Source: Ochromonadaceae sp. CCMP2298 (taxonomy: Eukaryota > Sar > Synurophyceae > Ochromonadales > Ochromonadaceae). From it: DNA of 13,183 bases. Shown here piece after piece: positions 1 to 6,536 of this stretch. Within the stretch, counting starts at the first letter, position 1; the number at the start of each line of letters is the position of its first letter. The stretch is taken from NCBI GenBank assembly GCA_026770595.1, contig MU634331.1:1-13183 (forward strand). Reading direction: 5' to 3'. The notes beneath the pieces are model-generated. The model did no database searches and was not told the origin of the DNA. It worked only from the letters and a program-made list of their open reading frames with translations. A program made the position numbers and the translations under genes.

Positions 1-71
1 TACAACCGCTACACTATCGACGCAAACACAAGTCGCACATGGTACCCAACGGGACCTTGGCCCGATTTAAT

Positions 72-132
72 GGGGGGGGGCCGAACCAAGGAATCGGCCG
101 TTGTGTCAGAGGCTAGTCCATGGCCCCCCCCC
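72..132. repeat. G9/C9 inverted repeat
   Basis: Nine G followed by CC (72-82) is exactly complementary to GG followed by nine C (122-132), giving an 11-bp inverted repeat around a 39-base spacer. Long homopolymer runs of this kind are prone to sequencing and assembly length errors. No function is claimed. Confidence 0.6.
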
Positions 133-166
133 GCGAATTTGAAAGGTGGGACGGGCAAGCAAAAAA

Positions 167-281
167 GTGGACCTGTGTGGTTTCTCTGCAAACGGCGCAC
201 AAATGTGAAACAAAAATACGTTTGCAACGAAAATATGTTTCACATTTGTGCGCCGTTTGTAGAGAAACTGCACTGGCCCAC
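167..281. repeat. Long imperfect inverted repeat (foldback), about 46-bp arms
   Basis: The left arm (167-212) is the reverse complement of the right arm (236-281), with a 23-base loop (213-235). The inner 33 bp (180-212 against 236-268) differ at one position, 188/260, which would be a G-U pair in RNA. The outer part adds four differences: 178/270 and 179/269 are G/T pairs, while 171/277 (A/C) and 174/274 (T/T) are true mismatches. Transcribed as RNA, this would give a stem of about 46 bp with only two unpaired positions. It could be a hairpin RNA precursor, a foldback transposable element (MITE) or a transcription boundary. I saw no obvious target-site duplication flanking it. Confidence 0.85.
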
Positions 282-409
282 CAAACGTACTGCGGGCAAA
301 ATATGACGCATGCTCAACAGAAGATCAACAAGAATCTTGATCTGTGATCAAGGATTCACGAGAGGTCTCGCACGCGGGCACATAGCTGCCTTTCCACGGT
401 GACGAGATC

Positions 410-1515
410 ATGCCGCCGATACTATCAGCGAGCGTTGCTTTCATCACGGGGGCTGCGCAGGGGCTCGGCCGGGCAACCGCCATACGCTTGGCCAACCAGG
501 GGGCCAAGGTCTGCATCGTAGACAAGTCGGCCGAGATGGTGGCTGCCACTGCGAAAGAAATCGGCCCCTCGGCCATTCCTCTCGTTGCTGATGTGACAAG
601 CGAAGAAGACATGAAGCGATGCGTTGCTGCGGCGTTGGCTGCTTTTGGCAAGATCGATATCGCTGTGAACTGCGCCGGGATCGCCCCCCCCATGCGGGTG
701 CTGTCGAAGAGGGGCCCGCACGACCTGGGCCAGTTCATGAATGTGATGAATGTGAACATAGTGGGCACCTTCAACTCTGTGCGCCTGACGGCTGAGGCCA
801 TGTCGAAGAACGAGCCAGATGAGGACGGCTGCCGGGGGGTGATCATCAACACAAGCAGCATCGCAGCTATGGACGGACAGATTGGCCAGGCCGCTTATGC
901 CGCCAGCAAAGGTACGTCACACTTCTCCGGCGAGCCCACAGGCAACAGACAGCGTTGAGGGCTCCAACGAAACGAAATCCCTCCATGCATCTTACAGAAC
1001 TGGGTCTAATCATATTTTACCCTCTCTTGCACGACTTACATACATTTCACGAATTTCTACTTAGGCGCCGTCGCGGCGATGACCTTGCCCCTAGCACGTG
1101 ATCTTTCCTCCGTCGGTATTAGAGTGTGCACCATCGCCCCCGGCCTATTCCTCACCCCGATGATGGCTGGCCTGCCGGAGCAGGTACAAATCTGCACTTC
1201 TTGCAAGTAGAGCAAGTCCTCATCTCATGTCCGGTGCCCTCTTCACAATTCAATATGCCCTATGCCCTATGCCACATGTCTTATACTCTGTGCGCTGTGC
1301 CCTATGCCCTGTGCCCGATCTCTCGAACTGATCTCCATCTATATCCACTTCTCCTATTTCTGTAGGTGCAAACGAATCTTGCGGCCACCGTGCCATTTCC
1401 CAAACGATTGGGCAACCCAGTAGAGTACGCGCAGTTGGTCCAGGCCATCGTTGAGAACAACATGCTTAACGGGGAAACCATTCGGCTTGACGGTTCCCTG
1501 CGTATGCAACCGTAA
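410..1515 (+). CDS. HSD17B10: HSD17B10-type short-chain dehydrogenase (3-hydroxyacyl-CoA dehydrogenase type 2 family)
   Basis: Three exons (410-911, 1065-1183, 1366-1515) splice at GT-AG junctions to a 256-residue protein, close to the 261 residues of animal HSD17B10. The family oxidises 2-methyl-3-hydroxybutyryl-CoA in isoleucine breakdown, and other hydroxyacyl-CoA or hydroxysteroid substrates, with NAD+; in animals it is mitochondrial. Visible SDR landmarks are TGAAQGLG at 13-20 (nucleotide-binding glycines), Asp38 after strand 2 (favours NAD), ADVTSEED at 60-67, NCAG at 87-90, and the catalytic Ser150, Tyr163 and Lys167 in YAASKG. The C-terminal end LDGSLRMQP closely matches the animal protein. 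The start is the first ATG after an in-frame stop at 383-385. Strand 1 of the Rossmann fold begins almost at Met1, so no mitochondrial presequence is visible; an upstream exon cannot be excluded. Retention of intron 1 would give a truncated 182-residue product ending at 958. Confidence 0.93.
912..1064 (+). other. SDR intron 1 (153 bp)
   Basis: GTACGT donor at 912 and TTAG acceptor ending at 1064. It interrupts the glycine codon (phase 1) directly after the catalytic YAASK motif. Removing it restores the continuous SDR reading [13 protein letters not shown]. Its length is a multiple of three, but it carries an in-frame stop (TGA, 956-958). Confidence 0.92.
1184..1365 (+). other. SDR intron 2 (182 bp) with a 7-bp minisatellite
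   Basis: GTACAA donor at 1184 and TGTAG acceptor ending at 1365, between codons (phase 0). Joining the exons gives [20 protein letters not shown], which matches the family. The 3' half is pyrimidine-rich and holds a degenerate 7-bp tandem repeat at 1254-1316. Confidence 0.9.
1254..1316 (+). repeat. Degenerate 7-bp minisatellite, nine units
   Basis: Nine contiguous 7-base units in register: TATGCCC (twice), TATGCCA, CATGTCT, TATACTC, TGTGCGC, TGTGCCC, TATGCCC, TGTGCCC. It lies wholly inside SDR intron 2, between the donor and the polypyrimidine tract. Confidence 0.8.
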
Positions 1516-1888
1516 CCTGTAGACTGATAGAATCTTTTGTTAGCGTTAGGTGCAAGTATCGCACTCTCGAGTTCAACCTGCATAACCAATAAACATTTGT
1601 TCAATTCCACCTCCAATTTATATCATACCGGTCCCATTCCATAAAATCGATATTTTACAGTACCGCTAACTTAGATGGAAATTTTGTGGAGAAAATACTG
1701 TTTTGGTGAAAAGTTATTTAGGGGGGTCGAAATCATGCCATAATCGGGCCCCCCCTTCCTACTGGAAAAGACCACTGCGCTGTGGCGAGGTGTTCTGTGG
1801 AAGGAAGGAGGTTGCAGGAGTCCAGTGAGCTTTCACAATATTCTCCGTCTTCGCCCTCTTTCCCCTCTTTCCTCAGCTCGTCTTCGGC
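1516..1888. other. Spacer between SDR and prohibitin
   Basis: No gene seen. An AATAAA at 1588-1593, 73 bases past the SDR stop, is a plausible polyadenylation signal. The middle (about 1620-1725) is AT-rich, followed by a G6 run (1721-1726) and a C7 run near 1748-1754. The last 100 bases are pyrimidine-rich and should contain the prohibitin promoter and leader. Confidence 0.5.
1588..1593 (+). promoter_or_regulatory. Candidate AATAAA polyadenylation signal of the SDR gene
   Basis: Exact AATAAA 73 bases after the stop codon at 1513-1515. The light-harvesting gene at the other end of the window has the same hexamer at nearly the same distance from its stop, which mildly supports both. Confidence 0.4.
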
Positions 1889-2933
1889 ATGGATCGCATC
1901 TTAAGAGCCACCTCGACCATTGGCGTTTTGGCCGTCGTGTCTGGTGTAGTGGTGGATTTCTTCACTTTCGATGGTGAGACGCGGATCCCACCACACCCTT
2001 TCTCCCTCCATTCTCACTCTCTTTTTCTCTTCGTTCCATCCTGTTTACCTTAAACTGTAGTGGATGCTGGCACGCGGGCAGTTATGTTCGATAAGGCGCG
2101 CGGTATCCAGGACGAGGTGATCGGGGAGGGCACCTGGTTCAAGATCCCCTTCCTCCAAGTCCCCATCATAATGGACATCCGGTCAAGGCCGCGCTCCATT
2201 CACTCGGTGACTGGTACCAAGGACCTCCAAATGGTAAGGCCATCCGCACAGAGGCGCTCTGCACTGGCCCGTATATCGAGGGCACGTGGCAGCTACATGC
2301 TACCCCTTCTCTGCGGTTTACTCGCATCTGTCTCGTTTCAATGCCCCCCTCTCTTGCCCACAGGTGAACATCTCCCTCCGCGTGCTTTCGCGCCCCCAGG
2401 AGGACAAGCTGGCCCATATATACAAGACGCTAGGTCCTGACTTTGACGACCGCGTGCTGCCTTTCCTGGGCAATGAGGTGCTGAAGAGTGTCGTGGCGCA
2501 GTACAACGCCGAGGAGCTTCTCTCCAAGCGCGCCCAGGTCTCGGCCGGCATCCGCGCCGCGCTGCTGGAGAGGGCTAAACTGTTCAACCTTATCCTGGAC
2601 GATGTGGCCATCACACACCTGACGTTCGGTAAGGAGTTCGCCAAGGCCATCGAGCACAAGCAGGTGGCGCAGCAGGAGGCCGAGACCCAGGCCTACGTTG
2701 TGCTCAAGGCCGACCAGGAGCGCAAGGCGGCGGTTATTCGCGCAGAGGGTGAGGCCGAAGGCGCCGAGCTGATCTCCAAGGCTATGGCCACTGCGGGCAA
2801 CGGCCTGATCGAGGTACGCCGCATCGACACCGCCAAGGAGGTGGCGGTGCTGGTGGCGCGCAGTAGGAACATCACCTACCTACCCTCCTCCAAGAACGGA
2901 TCCAACATCCTCATCGGCGTGGACAAGAATTAG
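1889..2933 (+). CDS. PHB1: Prohibitin, PHB1 type
   Basis: Three exons (1889-1973, 2061-2233, 2364-2933) give a 275-residue protein (human PHB1 has 272). Prohibitins form ring complexes of alternating PHB1 and PHB2 in the mitochondrial inner membrane, scaffolding membrane proteases and respiratory complexes. Residues about 8-27 form the hydrophobic N-terminal anchor. The PHB/SPFH domain runs from about 28 to 190 with the signatures [11 protein letters not shown] (29-39), [10 protein letters not shown] (50-59), RSRPR (69-73), TGTKDLQ (79-85), DDRVLP (114-119) and [17 protein letters not shown] (162-178). A charged coiled-coil follows (about 180-245, with KQVAQQEAE), then SRNITYLP (253-260). These assign it to PHB1 rather than PHB2. 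Exon 1 codes almost exactly for the membrane anchor. It is transcribed in the same direction as the SDR gene but has its own upstream region. Confidence 0.97.
1974..2060 (+). other. Prohibitin intron 1 (87 bp)
   Basis: GTGAGA donor at 1974 and CTGTAG acceptor ending at 2060, splitting the first base of the Val29 codon from the rest (phase 1). It separates the membrane anchor from the SPFH domain. The intron is strongly pyrimidine-rich. Confidence 0.92.
2234..2363 (+). other. Prohibitin intron 2 (130 bp)
   Basis: GTAAGG donor at 2234 and CCCACAG acceptor ending at 2363, phase 0. Splicing joins TGTKDLQM to [11 protein letters not shown], the expected continuous prohibitin sequence. Confidence 0.93.
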
Positions 2934-3250
2934 GTTTTTTACAATTAGGCAGGTGCTCTAAGCATAGGGACCATATGGTGGTAGCCTAAGCAGAGGGGGC
3001 AGTTGTATGTACATGTGCGGCTAATCGGTAACAAAGGCCTCTTCCGCTCAAGTTTTTCAGTGGTGCACCGAGATACTGAGGATACTAGGGATAGGGATAC
3101 CAGGACCGCGGGCCACTGGGATAAAGGTGGCCTAGCCAGCCAGCAGCTTAAAGCCTCAGCCTACAGCCTATAGCTTGTCTAGAAGCATACATCATACAGA
3201 CTGCAGGCTGCAAGCAAACAGCGCACAGATTGGAGTATGAAGCATACAGC
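2934..3250. other. Convergent 3' spacer between prohibitin and the LolA-like gene
   Basis: No gene seen; both flanking genes end here. It contains short imperfect repeats: a GATAC/GATAG cluster (about 3071-3101), AGCCT-based units about 6-7 bases long (3152-3178), and a 9-base AAGCATACA direct repeat (3183-3191 and 3240-3248), the second copy close to the LolA-like stop codon. No canonical AATAAA is visible for either gene. Confidence 0.5.
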
Positions 3251-3928
3251 CTAGAATTTCACGAAGTAGTGGAAAACATGCAGGTATGGGAACCCGCCCA
3301 CATGGCGCGCGCAGGAGGCATGCTCGTACGGGGACGGTATGTCAAACCAACTGTCGTCGGGCGCCCCCAGCTCCACATCTGTGTAATCGTACGTCAGTTG
3401 GATGGTCGACTCCTCATTCTGCATGTCCACGCCCTCCTGCACCAGCCGCACCGGCGCGCCGCTGTGCTGATCCATGTACACGTGTATGCGCGTATCGTAA
3501 TCCTCGTGTATAAAGTAGTTGCACAGCGATCCTTCCACCTCCTCCACGCGCACGAACTCTGCATGCGAGATGTCAGGAAAGGGCATAACCTCTCCCAGAT
3601 AGGACCTCTTGCAGTCGTCTATGGGGGGCAAACGCACCATGTACTCTTTCTTCTGATCGTAACGACGGATGTATATCTTCGCCGCCTCGTAGCCAGCCTC
3701 GATGTCAGCCCGCGCCTTCTTGTTGATGTAGTCGTAGTATATAGTCATATGTCTCCTCTTGGGAGGGTATTCAGATTCCTCCTCGATCAAGCCGGATGTT
3801 ATCTGCAGCGTTGCTGAAAATTGTAGCGGAAAAGCGAGAGCAGGATCTCCGGGGTTGGGCGCCCAGGCGCGTGCGAGGCAGGCAACGAGAGTCCATACGT
3901 AGAAAACGCGGTGGACGGACCACATCAT
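3251..3928 (-). CDS. Secreted LolA-fold-like protein of an uncharacterised family (At4g14100-like)
   Basis: A 225-residue protein when started at the ATG at 3928. The first 22 residues look like a signal peptide: short basic start, hydrophobic VFYVWTLVACLA (8-19), then ARAW. The remainder recalls a widespread uncharacterised plant and protist family with a LolA/ependymin-like half-barrel: FSATLQI at 37-43, IYYDYINKKARADI (63-76), CKRSYLGEVMPFPD (106-119), SLCNYFIHEDY (134-144), then SGAPVRLVQEG (156-166) and FDIPSP (195-200). The end HVGGFPYLHVFHYFVKF (209-225) is rich in aromatic residues. Cysteines 106, 136 and 206 could form disulfides in an oxidising compartment. The reading frame stays open further upstream (ATG at 4222), but that would bury the signal peptide behind a 12-bp-repeat-encoded stretch, so I prefer 3928. 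The biochemical function is unknown and the family match rests on pattern only. Confidence 0.62.
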   Translation of the reverse strand: MMWSVHRVFYVWTLVACLARAWAPNPGDPALAFPLQFSATLQITSGLIEEESEYPPKRRHMTIYYDYINKKARADIEAGYEAAKIYIRRYDQKKEYMVRLPPIDDCKRSYLGEVMPFPDISHAEFVRVEEVEGSLCNYFIHEDYDTRIHVYMDQHSGAPVRLVQEGVDMQNEESTIQLTYDYTDVELGAPDDSWFDIPSPYEHASCARHVGGFPYLHVFHYFVKF

Positions 3929-4381
3929 CAAGCTTCTGAAGGCACTCTCGCAGTCCACGCGTTGGAGTGCCTCACCTTCCTTCCTCTGTTCCTGCCAAAA
4001 GGACCACAGCTTGATAAAAATTACCGCTAAAATAATTTTGAAGGGCCAAAAAACAACTATTTTACACCTTTTTGGTTGCAGTACCGGTAGTACTCCAAAT
4101 TTCCGCGTCGCACCAGTAAAGCGGGGGTTGCTGCTGGGTTTGCTGCTGGGTTTGCTGCTGAGTAGGAAGGTGCATCTGCCGGTGCTGGGGGTGCTGGAGA
4201 TGCGCAAGCTGCAGCATCGCATCACCTCCTACCTCTAGGCTTTCGAGGCTAGTGAATGCTGCTTCAATCAGTGGTGTTTATCAGTTTATGTACAAATCGT
4301 AAAAAGCAGCCTGCACTGTGCACATAGGCACACAACTGCATGATGCATAATTCAACCTAAAATAGCCTATTATTATGCCCT
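3929..4381. other. Spacer between the LolA-like gene and UTP7
   Basis: No separate gene supported. It should contain the UTP7 3' end and the LolA-like promoter, both on the minus strand. It has an AT-rich patch (about 4013-4075), a TACCGGTA palindrome (4082-4089) and a 12-bp tandem repeat (4125-4160). Short open frames on both strands here are driven by that repeat and have no recognisable domain. Confidence 0.5.
4125..4160. repeat. 12-bp tandem repeat, three units
   Basis: Three adjacent units ending in TTGCTGCTG (4125-4136, 4137-4148, 4149-4160); the unit is GGTTTGCTGCTG with one change in the first copy. It lies upstream of the LolA-like gene. Being a multiple of three, it creates a spurious open frame on both strands. 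Confidence 0.8.
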
Positions 4382-6079
4382 TCACTTTTTTATGAATCGA
4401 CTGATAGCAGAGGGCGCGCTCTTCTCAGCAACGACCTCTGTGGCACCCCCCTCGCCCTTCCCCCTGGCCACCCGGTCCGCGGTCTGCTTCTCCTTAAGCT
4501 TGAGTAGCTGCGCGTCGATCACATTCTTCTGCTTCCTCCTCAGCTTGGCGGAGATCTTATTCTTACCCCTCTTGCGGTTCTTCTCCTTCCTCTTGAGCTC
4601 CGTCGCGTTGGCCGTCTCGAAGAGCGACTTGTGCTCTGCCTGCAGCATCTCCGCGTCCTTCTCAATGCCGCCCACGAACGACGCGTCCAGCTGGATCGTC
4701 TCGTGACTTAGCTTCGTCAGCAGCGACTGCACCTCCGCCTCGCGGCGCTGCTTGAGCGTGCTGAAGGGGTTGTTCTCGAACGAGTCGAAATTGGGCTCTC
4801 CGGCGCCAGGCACGATGAAGGTGCTCACGCCGTGCGTGTGCCCCGCGCACAGCACATCCTCCAGCGGCCTGAACTTGACACTGTGCACCTTAACGCTCGA
4901 TAGCAGCGCGCGCTTCGCGGCCGCCGCGCCAGCGCCCGAGGAGAGGGCCTGGTTGGGGGTACGTACTGCGTGCGTGAGGTAGGTTACGTCGCGCGCCTGG
5001 GTGAAGGCGTTGCGCAGCACCTGCACGGTGCGGCCCAGGCCGATGCCCACCAGCCCGCGGTCCGATATGTCAAGGCTGGTAGCGGGGTGGTCGAGCTTGT
5101 AGCTCTGCAGGGAGGTGTACTTGCGCAGATCCCAGACCTTCAGCATGCCGTCCAGACCCGCGGTGGCCATGTAGTAGCCCTCTCTATCCACCGCCACGGC
5201 CGTCACGGGGCTCTTGTGGCAAAAGAGACTGACCAGCGGCTTGCCCGCAGCAGGGCTCCAGAGAGTCACCACGCCGTTGGAGTGCCCCAGGTGGGAGACG
5301 CCGTTGGACTGGTTGTGCGTGAGCACCTTGCAGGGCCCGTGGCCTGTCCCGTAGCCGGCCACGAATTCACCTGTGCTGATGTCGTGCCATTTGATCCAGC
5401 CCGAGTGCCCCACCGAGGTTAGCAGGAAGTGGTAGGGCAGGTAGTCCAGCTTGTAGGGCCTCTCGTGGCGCTTCATGCAGTGGATCTCCACGCCCTTGTT
5501 GTCGTAGATGTAGGTGTACTTCTGCTGCGCCACTGCGAACAAAGTCTCGTTCTGCAGGTACTGCGCGTCGTACACGTCCTCCTGCAGCTGCAGCTCAGTG
5601 CCCACAGTAGAGCGCAAGCAGTCAAACGTCGCGACGTGCCCTTTTCTACCAGCGAAGATCAGGTGCCTCCCGTTCCTGCTATAGTCGACGTTGTAGGGCC
5701 CAAAGTTGTGCAGCTGCAGGTCTATACTGTTCTTCGCAGTGTTCATGTCCACGTTCTCTAATATCTCCTTCTGTTTCAAGGAGTACACTTTCCGGTCATT
5801 CTCCATCTCAATGAAGCCCGCATCGGCCGGCAGCAGTACCTCGGAGTTGGCTGCGCTGGTAGCAGCATCGACTATCTTCTTCGTGGTGCCTTCCAATGTC
5901 TTGCGAAGGGCTTTGTACTGAGCCTTCCTCGACCCGAAATCCAGAGATCCTTTGGAGTACTTCAAGGCAGCCTCTTGTGTCTTCTGGTCGGCCGCCTCCT
6001 TCATGGACAGCTTTCCCTTCTTAGCACTCACGCTCTTCACCACCCCATCCTTCTTCCTCTTTGCTACTGCTGTGTCCAT
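4382..6079 (-). CDS. UTP7: U3 snoRNP / SSU-processome protein Utp7 (WDR46, BING4)
   Basis: Single exon, 565 residues, about the family's usual size. Utp7 is a nucleolar WD-repeat protein of the small-subunit processome, needed for early pre-rRNA cleavages that release 18S rRNA. The N-terminus is basic (1-30). A Utp7-type lead-in includes KGSLDFGSRKAQYKALRKTL (43-62). A WD/beta-propeller region spans about 120-360, with HNFGPYNVDYSRNGRHLIFA (124-143), SGWIKWHDISTGEF (226-239), GVVTLWSP (269-276) and DGMLKVWDLRK (310-320). The diagnostic BING4 C-terminal domain follows (about 395-475): FRPLEDVLCAGHTHGVSTF, VPGAGEPNFDSFENNPFST, KQRREAEVQSLL. The tail (495-565) is lysine-rich, as expected for a nucleolar protein. 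A short alanine-rich insertion (about 372-396) precedes the BING4 domain. Divergent from RPL18. Confidence 0.97.
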   Translation of the reverse strand: MDTAVAKRKKDGVVKSVSAKKGKLSMKEAADQKTQEAALKYSKGSLDFGSRKAQYKALRKTLEGTTKKIVDAATSAANSEVLLPADAGFIEMENDRKVYSLKQKEILENVDMNTAKNSIDLQLHNFGPYNVDYSRNGRHLIFAGRKGHVATFDCLRSTVGTELQLQEDVYDAQYLQNETLFAVAQQKYTYIYDNKGVEIHCMKRHERPYKLDYLPYHFLLTSVGHSGWIKWHDISTGEFVAGYGTGHGPCKVLTHNQSNGVSHLGHSNGVVTLWSPAAGKPLVSLFCHKSPVTAVAVDREGYYMATAGLDGMLKVWDLRKYTSLQSYKLDHPATSLDISDRGLVGIGLGRTVQVLRNAFTQARDVTYLTHAVRTPNQALSSGAGAAAAKRALLSSVKVHSVKFRPLEDVLCAGHTHGVSTFIVPGAGEPNFDSFENNPFSTLKQRREAEVQSLLTKLSHETIQLDASFVGGIEKDAEMLQAEHKSLFETANATELKRKEKNRKRGKNKISAKLRRKQKNVIDAQLLKLKEKQTADRVARGKGEGGATEVVAEKSAPSAISRFIKK

Positions 6080-6282
6080 TGTCCGATGCGTAGCTAGATA
6101 CGCCTTCGCAGGGAGATCTGGTCACCCCTCAAGCTTGAGATGCGCCGCAGTCCGGAGAGAGAATTGTAGAGGGTCGCCGCGAGTGAAGTGAAGGAGGCGG
6201 GAAGCTCCAAGTCCTCTGGGGTCCCTCTGAATGGTAGCCAGACCTCCCGAGACCGAAACACTTTTCGGATCCCTCTTCCGGG

Positions 6283-6308
6283 GTACGTACAAAGTATTGT
6301 GTACGTAC
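6283..6308. promoter_or_regulatory. Pair of GTACGTAC palindromic octamers
   Basis: Two identical self-complementary octamers start 18 bp apart, separated by 10 bp, in the middle of the divergent UTP7-RPL18 spacer. They could be a paired factor-binding site. Alternatively one may act as a 5' splice site in a leader intron. Confidence 0.35.
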
Positions 6309-6366
6309 TCAAGTCCTCCCCTCATATTTTTGTGGCTGTCGCCCCACCACCCACATTTTCGTTTGC

Positions 6367-6413
6367 CGAATAGGCGGCTTTGTCATGAAAACTGTCTCAG
6401 AGCCGCCTATTCG
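6367..6413. repeat. Perfect 13-bp inverted repeat in the RPL18 upstream/leader region
   Basis: CGAATAGGCGGCT at 6367-6379 is the exact reverse complement of 6401-6413, with a 21-base loop. Three further inner positions add a G/T pair and two matches (6380-6382 with 6398-6400), so an RNA stem could reach 16 bp. It lies 124-170 bases before the RPL18 ATG: a strong dyad for protein binding on DNA, or a leader hairpin. Confidence 0.75.
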
Positions 6414-6435
6414 TTTTCCTCTGTGGAGAGGCGCT

Positions 6436-6458
6436 CCCCCAGCAAGCAAAGCTGGAGG
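6436..6458 (+). repeat. Small hairpin in the RPL18 leader region
   Basis: Eight bases at 6436-6443 pair with 6451-6458 apart from one mismatch (6438/6456), around a 7-base loop. It lies 22 bases after the larger inverted repeat. A stem this short can arise by chance. Confidence 0.35.
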
Positions 6459-6536
6459 AAAGCGATGTTGAGTGATGCTTTCCCTAGATTGAGCGCCACT
6501 GTCCACTTTCGTCTCTCAACCACATCCTATTTCAAG

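Larger units (their letters stand above)
1..409. other. Non-coding region upstream of the SDR gene
   Basis: I see no convincing gene in this stretch. Short reading frames on both strands have no recognisable protein and run through the repeats. It holds a run of nine G (72-80) complementary to a run of nine C (124-132), and a long inverted repeat (167-281), each listed separately. An in-frame TAG at 383-385 lies upstream of the SDR start at 410, so the SDR protein is not simply extended into this region. The promoter and 5' leader of the SDR gene should lie in its right part, but I recognise no TATA box. Confidence 0.6.
6080..6536. promoter_or_regulatory. Shared upstream region of divergent UTP7 and RPL18
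   Basis: The 457 bp between the two start codons must hold the promoters and leaders of both genes. Visible elements are two GTACGTAC octamers (6283-6290, 6301-6308), a 13-bp perfect inverted repeat (6367-6413) and a smaller hairpin (6436-6458). Because GTACGT is also a good splice donor (used by SDR intron 1), an intron in either 5' leader is possible. No TATA box is obvious. Confidence 0.6.

Noticed and set aside
70-347. Two overlapping small plus-strand frames (78 and 75 codons)
   Set aside because: They run through the foldback and homopolymers and have no homology I recognise.
325-861. 178-residue open frame on the minus strand
   Set aside because: Antisense to SDR exon 1, which has full family motifs; the antisense translation has no recognisable domain.
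3929-4225. N-terminal extension of the LolA-like protein by 99 residues
   Set aside because: The outermost start would be GTG at 4225; the first ATG is 4222. The extension is repeat-encoded and would place the signal peptide internally.
4392-5921. Several plus-strand open frames of 70-150 codons
   Set aside because: All lie opposite the UTP7 coding sequence and are by-products of its codon bias.
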